A DNA stretch of 64,000 nt. Origin: Thiohalophilus sp046483665 (GTDB lineage Bacteria; Pseudomonadota; Gammaproteobacteria; UBA6429; Thiohalophilaceae). Where the stretch lies: NCBI RefSeq assembly GCF_046483665.1, contig NZ_JAWOCR010000040.1:66046-130045 (forward strand). Direction: 5' to 3'. A model generated the notes under the pieces. It saw nothing but the letters and a program-made list of their open reading frames with translations. It had not been told where the DNA came from and searched no databases. Below, piece by piece: positions 26,219 to 35,974 of this stretch. Each line of letters begins with the position of its first letter. Within the stretch, counting starts at the first letter, position 1. A program made the position numbers and the translations under genes.

Positions 26219-27184
26219 TCAGTCGCGTCGAGCCTTGCTGCGAAAAAGCTGATAACGGTTTCGCCAGGTTTCGTGCCGCAGATATTGCGGCATGATAGCT
26301 TCCAGCGCGGCCGGCTCGATACCAAAGACTTTACGTAATACCTGGTCACCTTCCGGGCATACACTGTCCATTTGCAGGGAGCGGTAGTTGTCACGGGAGA
26401 AGGGTTTGCCAGGGGCATATTCGAGCAGATTGGCCTGCAAGGCGGAGCCGAGGCGGCCCAGCGGGATAACCCGGCGCCGGATATCCAGCGTCTGTATAAT
26501 CAGCTCGACGATCTCCTGCAGGGTGTATTCATGGGGACCACACAGATTATAACGTTGCCCGTAGGTGTTAGGATCGTTAAGGCTCTGACTGAAGGCGTCA
26601 GCAACGTCAGCGACGTAAACGGGAGCAAAACGGGCATTGGCACAGGCCAGCGGAAACAACCAGGGGGTCTTTTTCAGCAATGAAGCGAAACGGTTGATGA
26701 AACTGTCTTCCGGGCCAAAGATCACCGAGGGTCGAAACGACGTCACATTAAGATCGCCGGCAGCATGGACCCGGTGCTCAGCCTCACCCTTGCTGCGCAG
26801 ATAATAACTACTGCCTGTGCCCGGATCGGCATTCAGGGCGCTCATGTGCAACAGACGCTCGATACCATGGGTACGACAGGTGCGGATGACCTTGTCGGTC
26901 AACTCGACATGGGCGTGGTAAAAGCCTTTGCCATTATCGCGTCGTTCATTGAGAATGCCTACCAGGTTAATTACCACATCCTGGTTGGCGAAAAAGCGAT
27001 TCAGGCTGTTCTCATCATGGACATCGGCATCGAACACCTCCACGGTTGGCATGACCAGCAGTTCCCGATGGTCCTCCCGGCGCCGGGTCAATACCCGGAT
27101 GCTGTGTCCTTCCCTGGCCAGACTGCTGATAAGGTGATGTCCGACAAATCCGGTTCCACCGAGGATACAAATACGACGTTTCAT
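26219..27184 (-). CDS. Complex I NDUFA9-like NAD(P)-binding epimerase/dehydratase family protein
   Basis: A 321-residue atypical short-chain dehydrogenase. The N-terminus has the nucleotide motif ILGGTGFVGHHL and the TyrxxxLys pair in YYLRSKGEAEHRV; INLVGILNE is typical of the subgroup related to the NDUFA9 subunit of complex I and to plant YcfA-like reductases. Substrate unknown. It is separated from bioA by 133 bp with nothing recognised in it, and is divergent from the aldehyde dehydrogenase gene. Confidence 0.8.
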   Translation of the reverse strand: MKRRICILGGTGFVGHHLISSLAREGHSIRVLTRRREDHRELLVMPTVEVFDADVHDENSLNRFFANQDVVINLVGILNERRDNGKGFYHAHVELTDKVIRTCRTHGIERLLHMSALNADPGTGSSYYLRSKGEAEHRVHAAGDLNVTSFRPSVIFGPEDSFINRFASLLKKTPWLFPLACANARFAPVYVADVADAFSQSLNDPNTYGQRYNLCGPHEYTLQEIVELIIQTLDIRRRVIPLGRLGSALQANLLEYAPGKPFSRDNYRSLQMDSVCPEGDQVLRKVFGIEPAALEAIMPQYLRHETWRNRYQLFRSKARRD

Positions 27185-27351
27185 GAGTGACTGACCTTAT
27201 CAATGGTGTGTATGGTTATCATTTGACCATATTATAGACGTGCCAATGGGTGAAATGCGAGTCGTATAAAATTCAAGCATGAATGTGGAATTGGCGTCTA
27301 TACGTTAAATAGTATAATTTAAGGAAAACGGCGAATGACAAAGGAGTCGGC

Positions 27352-28719
27352 ATGAGTTTTGAAGTGATCAATCCGGCAACCGGTGAAAAGGAAGGCGAGT
27401 TTCCTGCCTGGGAAGATGCCCGGATCGATAATGCCCTGGCGAATACGGCTTCCGTTGCACCGCAATGGGCCGCGTGCTCTGTTGCCGAACGCTGCGAGCT
27501 AATGCGCGGAGTAGCCCGGGTACTGCGCGACAACAAGGAAAAATATGCCAAACTTATTACCCGGGAGATGGGTAAATTGATTGGCGAAGCGCGCGGCGAG
27601 ATCGAAAAATGCGCGTGGGTCTGTGAATACTATGCCGATAATGCGCCGGAATTTTTACACGATGAGCCGATTGAAAGCGACGCCGGTAAAAGCTATGTGG
27701 CCTATCAGCCACTGGGGACGGTGCTGGCTGTCATGCCATGGAATTTCCCATTCTGGCAGGTTTTCCGTTTTGCCGCGCCTGCCCTGTGTGCCGGGAATAC
27801 CGGGCTGCTGAAGCATGCTTCCAATGTTCCGCAATGTGCTGAGGCCATTGAAGCAATATTCCGCGAGGCCGGGCTCCCGGATGGCGTTTTTACCACTCTG
27901 ATGATTCGTGCCTCGCAGGTACAGAAGGTGATCGAGGATCCCCGCGTTCATGCCGTTACTCTGACCGGCAGCGAGCCGGCAGGGCGCAAGGTGGCGGCGG
28001 TGGCCGGAGCGGTATTGAAAAAGAGCGTCCTGGAACTGGGCGGTTCGGACGCCTTTATTATACTGGAAGACGCTGATCTGGACGAAGCGGTCAAAAGTGC
28101 GGTGGCCTCTCGTTTTCTCAATGCCGGACAGAGCTGCATCGCGGCCAAGCGATTCATCGTGGTGGACGCTATCGCCGAGGATTTTGTCGCCCGCTTCAAA
28201 GCCGCTGTAGAGAGCCTGCAGGCGGGAGATCCAATGGATAACAATACAAGCCTGGCGCCAATGGCGCGCACGGATTTGCGTGAGGAACTACACAAACAGG
28301 TCGTCGATAGCCTGGCGGCCGGTGCGGTCAATGTAACCGGCTGCGAAATCGATGAACAGCGGTCTGGAGCCTATTACAAAGCATCTATTCTGGATCAGGT
28401 CGACCCCGGAATGCGGGCTTATTATGAAGAGCTGTTCGGTCCGGTAGCGATCGTCATTCGGGCGCGGGATGAAGCCGATGCCCTGCGTATTGCCAACGAC
28501 AGTACTTTCGGGCTGGGTGGTAATGTCTGGACACGGGATACGGAGCGGGGAGAACGGCTGGCGCGGCAGCTAGAATGCGGTTGTGCCTTCGTCAACAGCT
28601 TCGTCAAAAGCGACCCGCGCCTGCCGTTCGGCGGTATCAAGCACTCCGGCTACGGACGCGAACTGTCCCATCACGGCATCCACGAATTCGTCAACGCCAA
28701 GACCGTGTGGATTAAATAA
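27352..28719 (+). CDS. NAD(P)-dependent aldehyde dehydrogenase, succinate-semialdehyde type
   Basis: A 455-residue aldehyde dehydrogenase with the catalytic Cys at 262 (NAGQSCIAAKRF), the general-base Glu at 228 (VLELGGSDAFI) and MPWNFPFWQVFRFAAPAL for cofactor binding. The length and LPFGGIKHSGYGREL ending are those of the GabD-like succinate-semialdehyde dehydrogenase group; the real aldehyde cannot be fixed from sequence. The ATG has an AGGAG-like site (AAGGAGTCGGC). Stands alone, followed by a repeat element. Confidence 0.88.
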   Translation: MSFEVINPATGEKEGEFPAWEDARIDNALANTASVAPQWAACSVAERCELMRGVARVLRDNKEKYAKLITREMGKLIGEARGEIEKCAWVCEYYADNAPEFLHDEPIESDAGKSYVAYQPLGTVLAVMPWNFPFWQVFRFAAPALCAGNTGLLKHASNVPQCAEAIEAIFREAGLPDGVFTTLMIRASQVQKVIEDPRVHAVTLTGSEPAGRKVAAVAGAVLKKSVLELGGSDAFIILEDADLDEAVKSAVASRFLNAGQSCIAAKRFIVVDAIAEDFVARFKAAVESLQAGDPMDNNTSLAPMARTDLREELHKQVVDSLAAGAVNVTGCEIDEQRSGAYYKASILDQVDPGMRAYYEELFGPVAIVIRARDEADALRIANDSTFGLGGNVWTRDTERGERLARQLECGCAFVNSFVKSDPRLPFGGIKHSGYGRELSHHGIHEFVNAKTVWIK

Positions 28720-28723
28720 GATC

Positions 28724-28960
28724 TAAACGCAGAGGCGCAAAGATCGCAAAATTTTTAAATGAGCTTCAGGCGGTAACACCAATAACACCGAAGGTACTGA
28801 AAGACTTTTTGAGCAGTATGTTCGATGTATTAAGTGAGCTCAGTGTTTTCGGTGATCACAGAACACCAAAACTGGCTGTGTAGTCGTTATGATGAGCTTC
28901 TGAAAATAAATAATCTTTCTTTGCGAACTCTGCGCCTTTGCGCCTCTGCGTTGGGTTTTC
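28724..28960. repeat. Inverted-arm dispersed repeat (CTTTGCG family)
   Basis: Left arm TAAACGCAGAGGCGCAAAG at 28724-28742 and right arm ending CTCTGCGCCTTTGCGCCTC then TGCGTT at 28928-28952. The interior has another imperfect inverted pair (AACACCGAAGGTACTGAAAG at 28784 against CAGTGTTTTCGGTG near 28842). It fills the whole gap after the aldehyde dehydrogenase gene. Confidence 0.75.
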
Positions 28961-28984
28961 TATGTGAGCAGTAGGGAAGCATAA

Positions 28985-30673
28985 CTATATGTCAAAACGT
29001 TCGTGCAGGACTTGGGGTTTGCCGAAATAGTAGCCCTGCCCCCAGTTGATGCCGATTTCACGCAAGACATCCACGGTCGGCTGGTCTTCGATAAATTCAC
29101 CGACGGTAATCAGTTCGAGATCGCTGGCGATATTCTGTATGCCTTTGACGATGGCGCGTATCCGGGCTTCGTTCGCCACGCGGCGGATCAGGTGGCCGTC
29201 GATTTTCAAAAAAGAGACCGGCAGATCGGAAAGGTAATTGAGGGAAGAATAACCCACACCAAAATCATCGATAGCCAGGCGCAGGCCGAAGTCGAGAAAA
29301 GGAGCCAGTATTTCCCGGGCTTCGCCCAGGTTATGCAGCAGGGCCTGTTCGGTAATTTCTATCACCAGCGGTTTTTCGCTGCCGAGTCGATCCCCGCAGG
29401 CCTGGCATTCTTGCAGGGCTGTGTCGAGAATGCCCTGGACGAGCTGCGGATGGCGAAGCAGCTCGGCGGAAATATTCACAAAATGAGGATGGGGCGCCTC
29501 TCCCTGCAGCACGCTGTTGCTGCAGCGTAAAATAGCCTGGCGCGCCACCTGATAATCGATACGATGCACCAGTTGCAGATGGACCGCAGCATCAATAAAC
29601 TGCACGGCCGGCAACACCTCGCCATCAGGGATTATGATACGGGCCAGCGCCTCGTCAGCGACTTGCTGACCGGTTTGCAGATCGATGAGAGGCTGGTAAG
29701 CCGGAATAATTCGGTTTTCACGCAAGGCGTTTTCCAGTTGAGTCGCAATGCTCAAAAACGAACCGTGTTTCTCGCGACTGCTGGAAATCCGGTTGCGTCC
29801 CGTCCGTTTGGCTTCATAAAGCGCAGCATCGGCCACTCTTAATATATCGGAAACATGTTCTCCGTCGTGGGGATAGTTGGCTACACCGATACTGGTGGTG
29901 GTGAAAATTTCCTGCTGTTGAGTACTGAGAGAGAAATTTGCGATGCCTTTGCGTATCTGCTCGGCGATTTTCAATCCGGTATCGAAATCTATATCGGGCA
30001 GGATACTTAAAAATTCTTCGCCGCCCCAACGGCCGAGATATTCACGTTCGCCCAGAAGCTGTTTGAGTTGATTGGAAATATGTTGCAATAGCAGGTCGCC
30101 GATGGAATGTCCGTAACTGTCGTTAATCAGTTTGAAGCGGTCCAGATCGAGTAGCAGAACTGTATATGATTTCCCCGAGGCCTTGTGCTGCAGGTGCAGC
30201 TCAGCCAGATTTTGTTGAATTGCATCGCGATTCAGCAAGCTGGTCAGGGGATCGAAATTCGGTAACTGGGTCAGGAATGTATCGCGCCGTTCAAGATGGC
30301 TTATATCATGAAAAATGATGACTGCTGTTTCACTATCCAGTGGCGTAATACTGAAATCGACAGTGAGGGTCTGGTGTCCCGTTTTTCTGAGCTGCTGGCG
30401 CCGATAAGGGCCAAAGGAGCTTTTCTGTTCCAGGCACTGCTGAATGAGGGCGCTGTTCAGAGTGGGTAATTCCGGTCGTGCCGCGAAAATATCGGCCACC
30501 GGTTTATCCTGATATAGTGCGGTATTCTGGCCGAGTAATTTCCTGGCAGCAGGATTGAGGAAGATGATGTTTGCATCGCGATCAATGCCAATGGCTCCGT
30601 CATGCAGACGATTCAACAATTGCTTGTCGCTGATATAGGGTGAAGCCGAATTGTCTCGAATATGGTTCGTCAC
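28985..30673 (-). CDS. PAS-GGDEF-EAL cyclic-di-GMP protein
   Basis: A 562-residue protein from the chosen start. An N-terminal PAS domain (about residues 10-130) is followed by a GGDEF domain with an intact GGEEF site (GRWGGEEFLSIL) and a complete EAL domain (VADEALARI, DDFGVGYSSLNYL, SFLKIDGHLI), so both synthesis and hydrolysis of c-di-GMP are possible. I prefer the GTG at 30671-30673 because GGGAG lies 8 nt upstream; longer in-frame starts at 30739 and 30697 exist. No transmembrane helix was seen. Divergent from the permease gene. Confidence 0.88.
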   Translation of the reverse strand: MTNHIRDNSASPYISDKQLLNRLHDGAIGIDRDANIIFLNPAARKLLGQNTALYQDKPVADIFAARPELPTLNSALIQQCLEQKSSFGPYRRQQLRKTGHQTLTVDFSITPLDSETAVIIFHDISHLERRDTFLTQLPNFDPLTSLLNRDAIQQNLAELHLQHKASGKSYTVLLLDLDRFKLINDSYGHSIGDLLLQHISNQLKQLLGEREYLGRWGGEEFLSILPDIDFDTGLKIAEQIRKGIANFSLSTQQQEIFTTTSIGVANYPHDGEHVSDILRVADAALYEAKRTGRNRISSSREKHGSFLSIATQLENALRENRIIPAYQPLIDLQTGQQVADEALARIIIPDGEVLPAVQFIDAAVHLQLVHRIDYQVARQAILRCSNSVLQGEAPHPHFVNISAELLRHPQLVQGILDTALQECQACGDRLGSEKPLVIEITEQALLHNLGEAREILAPFLDFGLRLAIDDFGVGYSSLNYLSDLPVSFLKIDGHLIRRVANEARIRAIVKGIQNIASDLELITVGEFIEDQPTVDVLREIGINWGQGYYFGKPQVLHERFDI

Positions 30674-30773
30674 GCTTGTGACTCCCTTTTGATGCATCCC
30701 TGTATCCTGATAACCGCCGTTTGGCGAAAAAGCCTGCAATCAGAATATACTGTTTCAACTCATAGAATAGGAT

Positions 30774-32018
30774 ATGCAGATGGAGAATGACAAATCTTCT
30801 TTGCCCCGTTCCCCTGAGTTGAGACGCAGCCTGTCGTTGCCGTTGGTGACATTCTATGGTATCGGCACCATTTTGGGGGCAGGGATTTATGTCCTGGTCG
30901 GAAAAGTCGCCGGCATGGCCGGCATGCTGACCCCCCTCGCTTTTCTTCTTGCGGCGCTGATCGCCGGTTTTTCCGCATTTTCCTACGCCGAACTGGCAGC
31001 TCGCTTGCCCAAAAGCGCCAGCGAAGCAATTTATGCTCAGGCAGGCTTTGGGCGAATCTCTGTCTCGCGGCTGATTGGTCTGTTGATGGTGCTGGTGGGC
31101 GTGGTTTCCAGTGCCACGCTGATGCACGGTTTTGCCGGTTATTTACGGGTGTATGTCCAGTGGCCGGATATCTGGGTGATCAGTTTCATGATTCTGACGC
31201 TGGGCGCGGTAGTGGCCTGGGGTATTGTTCAGTCCGTGTTGATCGCAGTGATTATGACCCTGTTTGAAATCGCCGGACTGGTGCTGATTATCGGGGTTGC
31301 CGGCGACAGTCTGGGTTCAATTCCCGAACGCTGGCCGCAATTACTCGCACCTGAAGAGCTGTTTGTCTGGTATGGCGTGTTGCTGGGGGCGTTTGTCGCC
31401 TTTTATGCATTTATCGGTTTTGAGGATATGGTGAATGTGGCCGAGGAAGTGATTGAACCATCACTAAATCTGCCGAAGGCAATTATCCTGGTACTGGCCA
31501 TTGTTACCCTGTTTTACCTGCTGGTGACCCTGGTCAGTATTCTGACCGTCGCCCCCGACAGACTGGCGCAGACGAACGCACCATTGGCCATGGTGTATGA
31601 ACAGGCGACTGGACGGGCACCATTGTTTATTACCTTGATCAGTCTTGTCTCGGTGCTCAACGGTGCACTGATTCAGATCATCATGGCTTCACGGGTATTG
31701 TACGGGCTCAGTCGCCAGGGCTGGTTACCTGCGCTTCTCGGTCAGGTATCCGGGCGAACCCGGACACCGGTGCCAGCGATCATTATAGTGATTGTAGCAA
31801 TATGGCTGTTTGCTCTGTCATTGCCTCTGATCAGTCTGGCCAGGCTGACCAGTTTTGTGACATTGATTATTTTCACGTTGATGAATGTGGCCCTGTGGCG
31901 TATCAAGCAGCGAGGAGACAGTTATCAGGGATATCAGGTACCGTTATGGGTACCTGTGGCAGGGACGCTGGTGAGTGCCCTGTTTCTGGTTTCGCAAGTA
32001 TATGCTGTTGTGAGCTGA
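30774..32018 (+). CDS. APC-family amino acid permease
   Basis: A 414-residue membrane protein with about 12 predicted helices. The first helix, FYGIGTILGAGIYVLVG, carries the GxG substrate-binding loop of the APC superfamily, and GFEDMVNVAEEV in helix 6 is typical. The C-terminal part (WRIKQRGDSYQGYQVPLWVP) fits the short bacterial subgroup. Substrate cannot be assigned. The TauE gene follows after 4 nt. Confidence 0.88.
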   Translation: MQMENDKSSLPRSPELRRSLSLPLVTFYGIGTILGAGIYVLVGKVAGMAGMLTPLAFLLAALIAGFSAFSYAELAARLPKSASEAIYAQAGFGRISVSRLIGLLMVLVGVVSSATLMHGFAGYLRVYVQWPDIWVISFMILTLGAVVAWGIVQSVLIAVIMTLFEIAGLVLIIGVAGDSLGSIPERWPQLLAPEELFVWYGVLLGAFVAFYAFIGFEDMVNVAEEVIEPSLNLPKAIILVLAIVTLFYLLVTLVSILTVAPDRLAQTNAPLAMVYEQATGRAPLFITLISLVSVLNGALIQIIMASRVLYGLSRQGWLPALLGQVSGRTRTPVPAIIIVIVAIWLFALSLPLISLARLTSFVTLIIFTLMNVALWRIKQRGDSYQGYQVPLWVPVAGTLVSALFLVSQVYAVVS

Positions 32019-32022
32019 ATAA

Positions 32023-32811
32023 ATGCAAATTGACCTGTTGTATCTGTTGCTGGGCATATTTGCCGGTGTGGCGGCCGGCCTGCTGGGTATTGGCGGTGGC
32101 CTGATTATTGTGCCGGTTCTGGTATTTATTTTTCAGCAACAACAGTTCGCCAGCGAGGTGATCGTTCATCTGGCCGTCGGCACCTCACTGGCGACCATTG
32201 TACTAACCTCGATCTCCTCGGTACGCAGTCATCATCAACATGGGGCGGTGCTGTGGCCGGTGTTCGTGCGCATGGCGCCGGCCATCGTGCTCGGGGCACT
32301 GCTGGGCTCGGTGGTCGCTGACTGGATGCCGACCCGGGTACTGAAATGGGTGTTTGCATTCTTTGAACTGACCGTAGCCACGCAAATGATGCTGGCCTAC
32401 AGGCCTAATCCGCAGCGCAAGTTGCCGAACTGGCCGGGGTTATCGCTGGCCGGTTCGCTGATAGGTGCGGTGTCGGCCATTGTCGGTATCGGGGGCGGTA
32501 CCATGACCGTCCCGTTTCTGGTCTGGTGTAATGTGGCCATGCGCAAAGCCGTGGCCACCGCGGCGGCCTGCGGTCTGCCGATTGCCCTGGCCGGCGCTAC
32601 CGGGTTTATTATCAATGGCTGGAATGAACCGGGGTTGCCCGCCTGGAGCAGCGGCTATGTTTACTGGCCGGCCTTTATTGGCATTGTCGCCACCAGCGTG
32701 TTGTTTGCTCCGCTGGGCGCGCGTCTGGCGCACCGCCTGCCAGCGGCCCGGTTAAAACGGATTTTTGCCCTGTTGTTATATGTGCTGGGGATTCGCATGC
32801 TGCTGGGTTAG
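32023..32811 (+). CDS. Sulfite exporter TauE/SafE family protein
   Basis: A 262-residue membrane protein with about eight helices and two internally related halves, each with a glycine-rich motif (GVAAGLLGIGGGLIIVP and GAVSAIVGIGGGTMTVP). TauE/SafE proteins are proposed to export sulfite or related sulfur anions; that would suit an organism with a sulfite-oxidising enzyme, but the substrate is not shown by sequence. It ends 4 nt before the convergent histidine kinase gene. Confidence 0.88.
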   Translation: MQIDLLYLLLGIFAGVAAGLLGIGGGLIIVPVLVFIFQQQQFASEVIVHLAVGTSLATIVLTSISSVRSHHQHGAVLWPVFVRMAPAIVLGALLGSVVADWMPTRVLKWVFAFFELTVATQMMLAYRPNPQRKLPNWPGLSLAGSLIGAVSAIVGIGGGTMTVPFLVWCNVAMRKAVATAAACGLPIALAGATGFIINGWNEPGLPAWSSGYVYWPAFIGIVATSVLFAPLGARLAHRLPAARLKRIFALLLYVLGIRMLLG

Positions 32812-32815
32812 CGGC

Positions 32816-34171
32816 TCAGGCGGCGGGAAGCTCGATCACCATGGCTGCCCCGCCCAGATCAGCGCTTTCAATGCGTAACTGTCCACCGTAGAGCAACACG
32901 GTCTCGTGTACCATCGCCAGGCCCAGACCCTGGCCCTCGATATGAGGATCGAGCCGTTTTCCCCGTTCCAGTACCTGTTCGGCGACGTTGCTGTCGATCC
33001 CCGGCCCGTCATCTTCCACGCACAGGTGAAGATGCCCGGAAGGTTTACTGTGCGCGCTGACGCGGATTCGGGAGCGGCACCACTTGAAGGCGTTATCCAG
33101 CAGATTGCCGAACAGTTCATACAGATCGCCTTCATCGCCATAAAACATTGCCCCCGCCTCCAGCTCTAACTGGACGGCGATCGGTTTGTCGAGACGGGAC
33201 TTTTGCAGACTGTTGATGAGTCGCTGGACGACAGGCTGAATCGGCACCGGACGACCCGGACGTACCGGACCGGCGGTGGCAGCACGCTGCAAATGATAGT
33301 CGATGATCTGTTGCATGCGCGCCAGTTGTTCGTCGGCCGTGCGTGCCAGTTCCGGGTCGGAATGTGTCTGTGATTTCAGGATGCCACGCAATACGGTCAG
33401 TGGTGTTTTCAGGCTGTGCGAGACATTGCCCAGCGCATCGCGGTAACGGGCCAGTTGCTGGTGTGCACTTTCGAGCAACAGGTTCAGATTTTCGGTCAGG
33501 CCGCTCAGCTCACGGGGATAGCGGCCCTGCAATTGTTCCTGCCGACCGGCCTTGATGGCGGCCAGATCCCGCTCGACGCGGCGCAGGGGACGCAGGCCCC
33601 AGCGCAGTACCAGCGTCTGGGCCAGTAATAACAGGAGCGTGGCAGCCAGCAGCCAGCCCCACAGATTGCGGCGGTACTCGTTAATTCGGGTGTAATAGCG
33701 ATCCATCCTGTCAGCGACAAAGTAAGTCAGTGGATAGACCTGTTTCCCGGTTTCCCAACGCACGGTATAGGTAAAGGTATACAGGGTCGCGCCGCCATCT
33801 TCCTGCAACTGGCTGAAACGGCCTTCACCGGGCGGCGGGAAGGGAGGGGTGGGAAGTTCGACCCCCAGCAGGGAAGGTGATTGCAGGCTCTTGCGCGGGG
33901 TGTCGATATGCTGAACACGGGCATAAAAACCGGAACCGGGCTGATTGAGCCTTGAGCCGGGCAGCGTGCGACTAAAATACAGACTGCCGTCTTCTTCCAC
34001 CTCGGTGGCGGCGAGCAGGGCAAACATCGAGCTGCGCAGGCGATCCTGCAAGGCCGTTTCGGCGCTCTCGCGAAAGGCCCTGTCCAGCGCCAGGCCGACC
34101 AGCAGCACAAAACCGATCAAGATCAGCACAGAGGTCAGCAACAACCGGGCTTGCAGGGAGAGTCGATTCAC
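32816..34171 (-). CDS. Two-component sensor histidine kinase, PhoQ-like
   Basis: A 451-residue kinase with two membrane helices (about residues 10-30 and 165-187) flanking a periplasmic sensor of about 130 residues, then a HAMP-like linker, HisKA (LGNVSHSLKTPLTVLRG, His near residue 250) and HATPase (FGNLLDNAFKWC, DDGPGIDSN, EGQGLGLAM). SHSLKTPL is the PhoQ-group H-box. It overlaps its regulator by 4 nt and probably responds to cations or envelope conditions. Confidence 0.92.
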   Translation of the reverse strand: MNRLSLQARLLLTSVLILIGFVLLVGLALDRAFRESAETALQDRLRSSMFALLAATEVEEDGSLYFSRTLPGSRLNQPGSGFYARVQHIDTPRKSLQSPSLLGVELPTPPFPPPGEGRFSQLQEDGGATLYTFTYTVRWETGKQVYPLTYFVADRMDRYYTRINEYRRNLWGWLLAATLLLLLAQTLVLRWGLRPLRRVERDLAAIKAGRQEQLQGRYPRELSGLTENLNLLLESAHQQLARYRDALGNVSHSLKTPLTVLRGILKSQTHSDPELARTADEQLARMQQIIDYHLQRAATAGPVRPGRPVPIQPVVQRLINSLQKSRLDKPIAVQLELEAGAMFYGDEGDLYELFGNLLDNAFKWCRSRIRVSAHSKPSGHLHLCVEDDGPGIDSNVAEQVLERGKRLDPHIEGQGLGLAMVHETVLLYGGQLRIESADLGGAAMVIELPAA

Positions 34172-34860
34172 GCAAGCTCGCCTTCTCGAATGGCCAGGGT
34201 CCAGCGATAGCCGCGGCCGCGCAGGGTTTCGATCGGTTTGAGCGTACCGTCACCATCCAGTTTTTTACGCAGCCGGCCGACGAAGACCTCGATCACGTTG
34301 CTGTCGCGATCGAAATCCTGATCGTAGATGTGTTCGGTGAGTTCGGTTTTGGAGACGATCTTTTCAGAATTGAGGATCAGGTATTCGGCAACCCGGTACT
34401 CATAGGCGGTCAGCTCCTGCGGTTGCTCGTGGAGACTCAGGGTCCGGGTTCGCATGTCGAGCGTGATCGGGCCGCTGCGGATTATCGGTCTGGCCTGACC
34501 ATGGGCACGGCGCAGCAGGGCACGCACCCGGGCCAGCAGTTCCTCGTCGTGAAACGGTTTTGCCATGTAATCATCGGCACCGGCTTCCAGCCCCTCGACT
34601 TTTTCCTGCCAGCGTCCGCGGGCAGTCAGAATCAGAATCGGAAAATCGCGACCGGCTTCCCGCCAGCGATGAATTACCTCGATGCCGCTCAGTTCAGGCA
34701 AGCCGAGATCCACCACCGCCAGATCAAGCGGGAATTCCTCTCCCTGGAACAGGGCTTCGCGTCCGTCACCGGCGGTATCGACGGCATAGCCGTGTTGTTC
34801 CAGCAGTGTCTGCAGCTGACGGCGCAGGGTGGGCTCGTCCTCGACGACCAGAATCCGCAT
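34168..34860 (-). CDS. OmpR/PhoP-family response regulator
   Basis: A 230-residue regulator with a receiver (D51 in AVVDLGLPELSG, Lys in DDYMAKPFHDEEL) and a C-terminal winged-helix domain ending in NVIEVFVGRLRKKLDGDG and TLRGRGYRW. It pairs with the kinase encoded directly downstream and follows the PepSY gene by 4 nt, an arrangement common for PhoP/QseB-like systems with a small PepSY protein. Confidence 0.94.
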   Translation of the reverse strand: MRILVVEDEPTLRRQLQTLLEQHGYAVDTAGDGREALFQGEEFPLDLAVVDLGLPELSGIEVIHRWREAGRDFPILILTARGRWQEKVEGLEAGADDYMAKPFHDEELLARVRALLRRAHGQARPIIRSGPITLDMRTRTLSLHEQPQELTAYEYRVAEYLILNSEKIVSKTELTEHIYDQDFDRDSNVIEVFVGRLRKKLDGDGTLKPIETLRGRGYRWTLAIREGELA

Positions 34861-34864
34861 CGGG

Positions 34865-35125
34865 TTAGCCGGCGTTGAATGTCATGATCCTGACCGTACC
34901 GTCGGGCAGGAGCACCTTGATGCGGTGGATACGTTTGCCGTTGCGCTGCACCGTCTCGGCCGAGAGGATGCGACCGTCGGTCTGTTGACGGACCTGGTTC
35001 ACGGCAGCATCCAGTGACAGACCATTATTCGCGACCGCTTCAGGGGCACTATGAGCCGTGGAGACGGTGACCGGCGTCAGGTTGAGCATGACAAGCAGGA
35101 CAGGGATAAGCAGACGATGGATCAT
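34865..35125 (-). CDS. PepSY domain-containing exported protein
   Basis: An 86-residue protein with an N-terminal signal peptide (LLIPVLLVMLNLTPVTVSTAHS) and one PepSY domain (LSLDAAVNQVRQQTDGRIL, then IHRIKVLLPDGTVRIM). Small periplasmic PepSY proteins often sit in front of PhoPQ-like pairs and are thought to modulate kinase signalling or envelope proteolysis. Start of the three-gene pepSY-regulator-kinase operon. Confidence 0.85.
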   Translation of the reverse strand: MIHRLLIPVLLVMLNLTPVTVSTAHSAPEAVANNGLSLDAAVNQVRQQTDGRILSAETVQRNGKRIHRIKVLLPDGTVRIMTFNAG

Positions 35126-35245
35126 GCAGGCGATTTCCCATAGGGGGTTAGACGTTTTCCGAACAGGCTGGTGCCCGGCCGGGTGATCAGCATACCCAAG
35201 CCGGGCGTTTGCCTCCAGTCATTTGCCCGCACACCGCCGCCGCGA

Positions 35246-35728
35246 TTAATGGCGCAAATGATCGCCGATGACGGCCCCGGTCATGATGCCGATGCCGGTG
35301 GCCAGCGGATCCCCATGACCGATATGATTGCCGACCAGACCGCCGATCACGCCACCGGTGATGGTAGACAGACCCGATGAGCGGTGCGAGCGATAGCGAT
35401 AGCGGTAGTGGTCGTGCCGGTGCCGCTCACGCGGTATCACGATGACATCAGGACGATAGTGCCTGTGCTGATGATAGCGGGATTGATGCGGCGATCTGTC
35501 GTGACCCAGGTAGTTGCGCTTGTCTCTGCCGTTATGAATGCCGGAGTGCTTGCGGTGGTGCTTGCGGTGCGATTTGCCGTGTACGCGCTGCAACTGGCCC
35601 GTCGGGTAATGGCTGGCCTGGTAAGCGTGCGACTGGCTGCGGGCATAATCTGCGGCACCGGCCGGGTTTGCCAGTAACAGCGTCCCGGCGGCGAGCAGGG
35701 TAGTGATGAGCGTTTTTGCAATTGGCAT
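35246..35728 (-). CDS. His/Arg-rich exported glycine-zipper protein
   Basis: A 160-residue protein with a signal peptide ending near ANPAGAA (residue 25), then about 90 residues extremely rich in His, Arg and Tyr (RKHHRKH, HRHDHYRYRYRSHR), and a C-terminal glycine-zipper segment (TITGGVIGGLVGNHIGHGDP, then GIGIMTGAVIGDHLRH). The zipper resembles the Rick_17kDa/glycine-zipper 2TM family of envelope proteins. The His-rich part could bind metal ions; no function is established. A GGAGAA ribosome site precedes the ATG. Promoter and neighbours suggest a separate unit beside the PhoPQ-like operon. Confidence 0.75.
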   Translation of the reverse strand: MPIAKTLITTLLAAGTLLLANPAGAADYARSQSHAYQASHYPTGQLQRVHGKSHRKHHRKHSGIHNGRDKRNYLGHDRSPHQSRYHQHRHYRPDVIVIPRERHRHDHYRYRYRSHRSSGLSTITGGVIGGLVGNHIGHGDPLATGIGIMTGAVIGDHLRH

Positions 35729-35974
35729 GACGGTTCTCCTTACATTCCCGGGTTATCCGAGTGTTGGGGAGACTGTAGCCGGTGCAAGCTGAACGGTCGC
35801 TGAACGGTCGCAACAGGATTTTGGGCTAAAGAAAAGTTCCGAATCCCGCGTACACCCTGGATGGAAACAAGCGAAGCGGTTCCACCTGAATCCCGGCAAA
35901 ATCCGGATCCGTCGCGTTGCTGCTTGATCCGGACTATCCGGTAAAATGGCCGGGTATTCGGAACGCCGGTTTAT

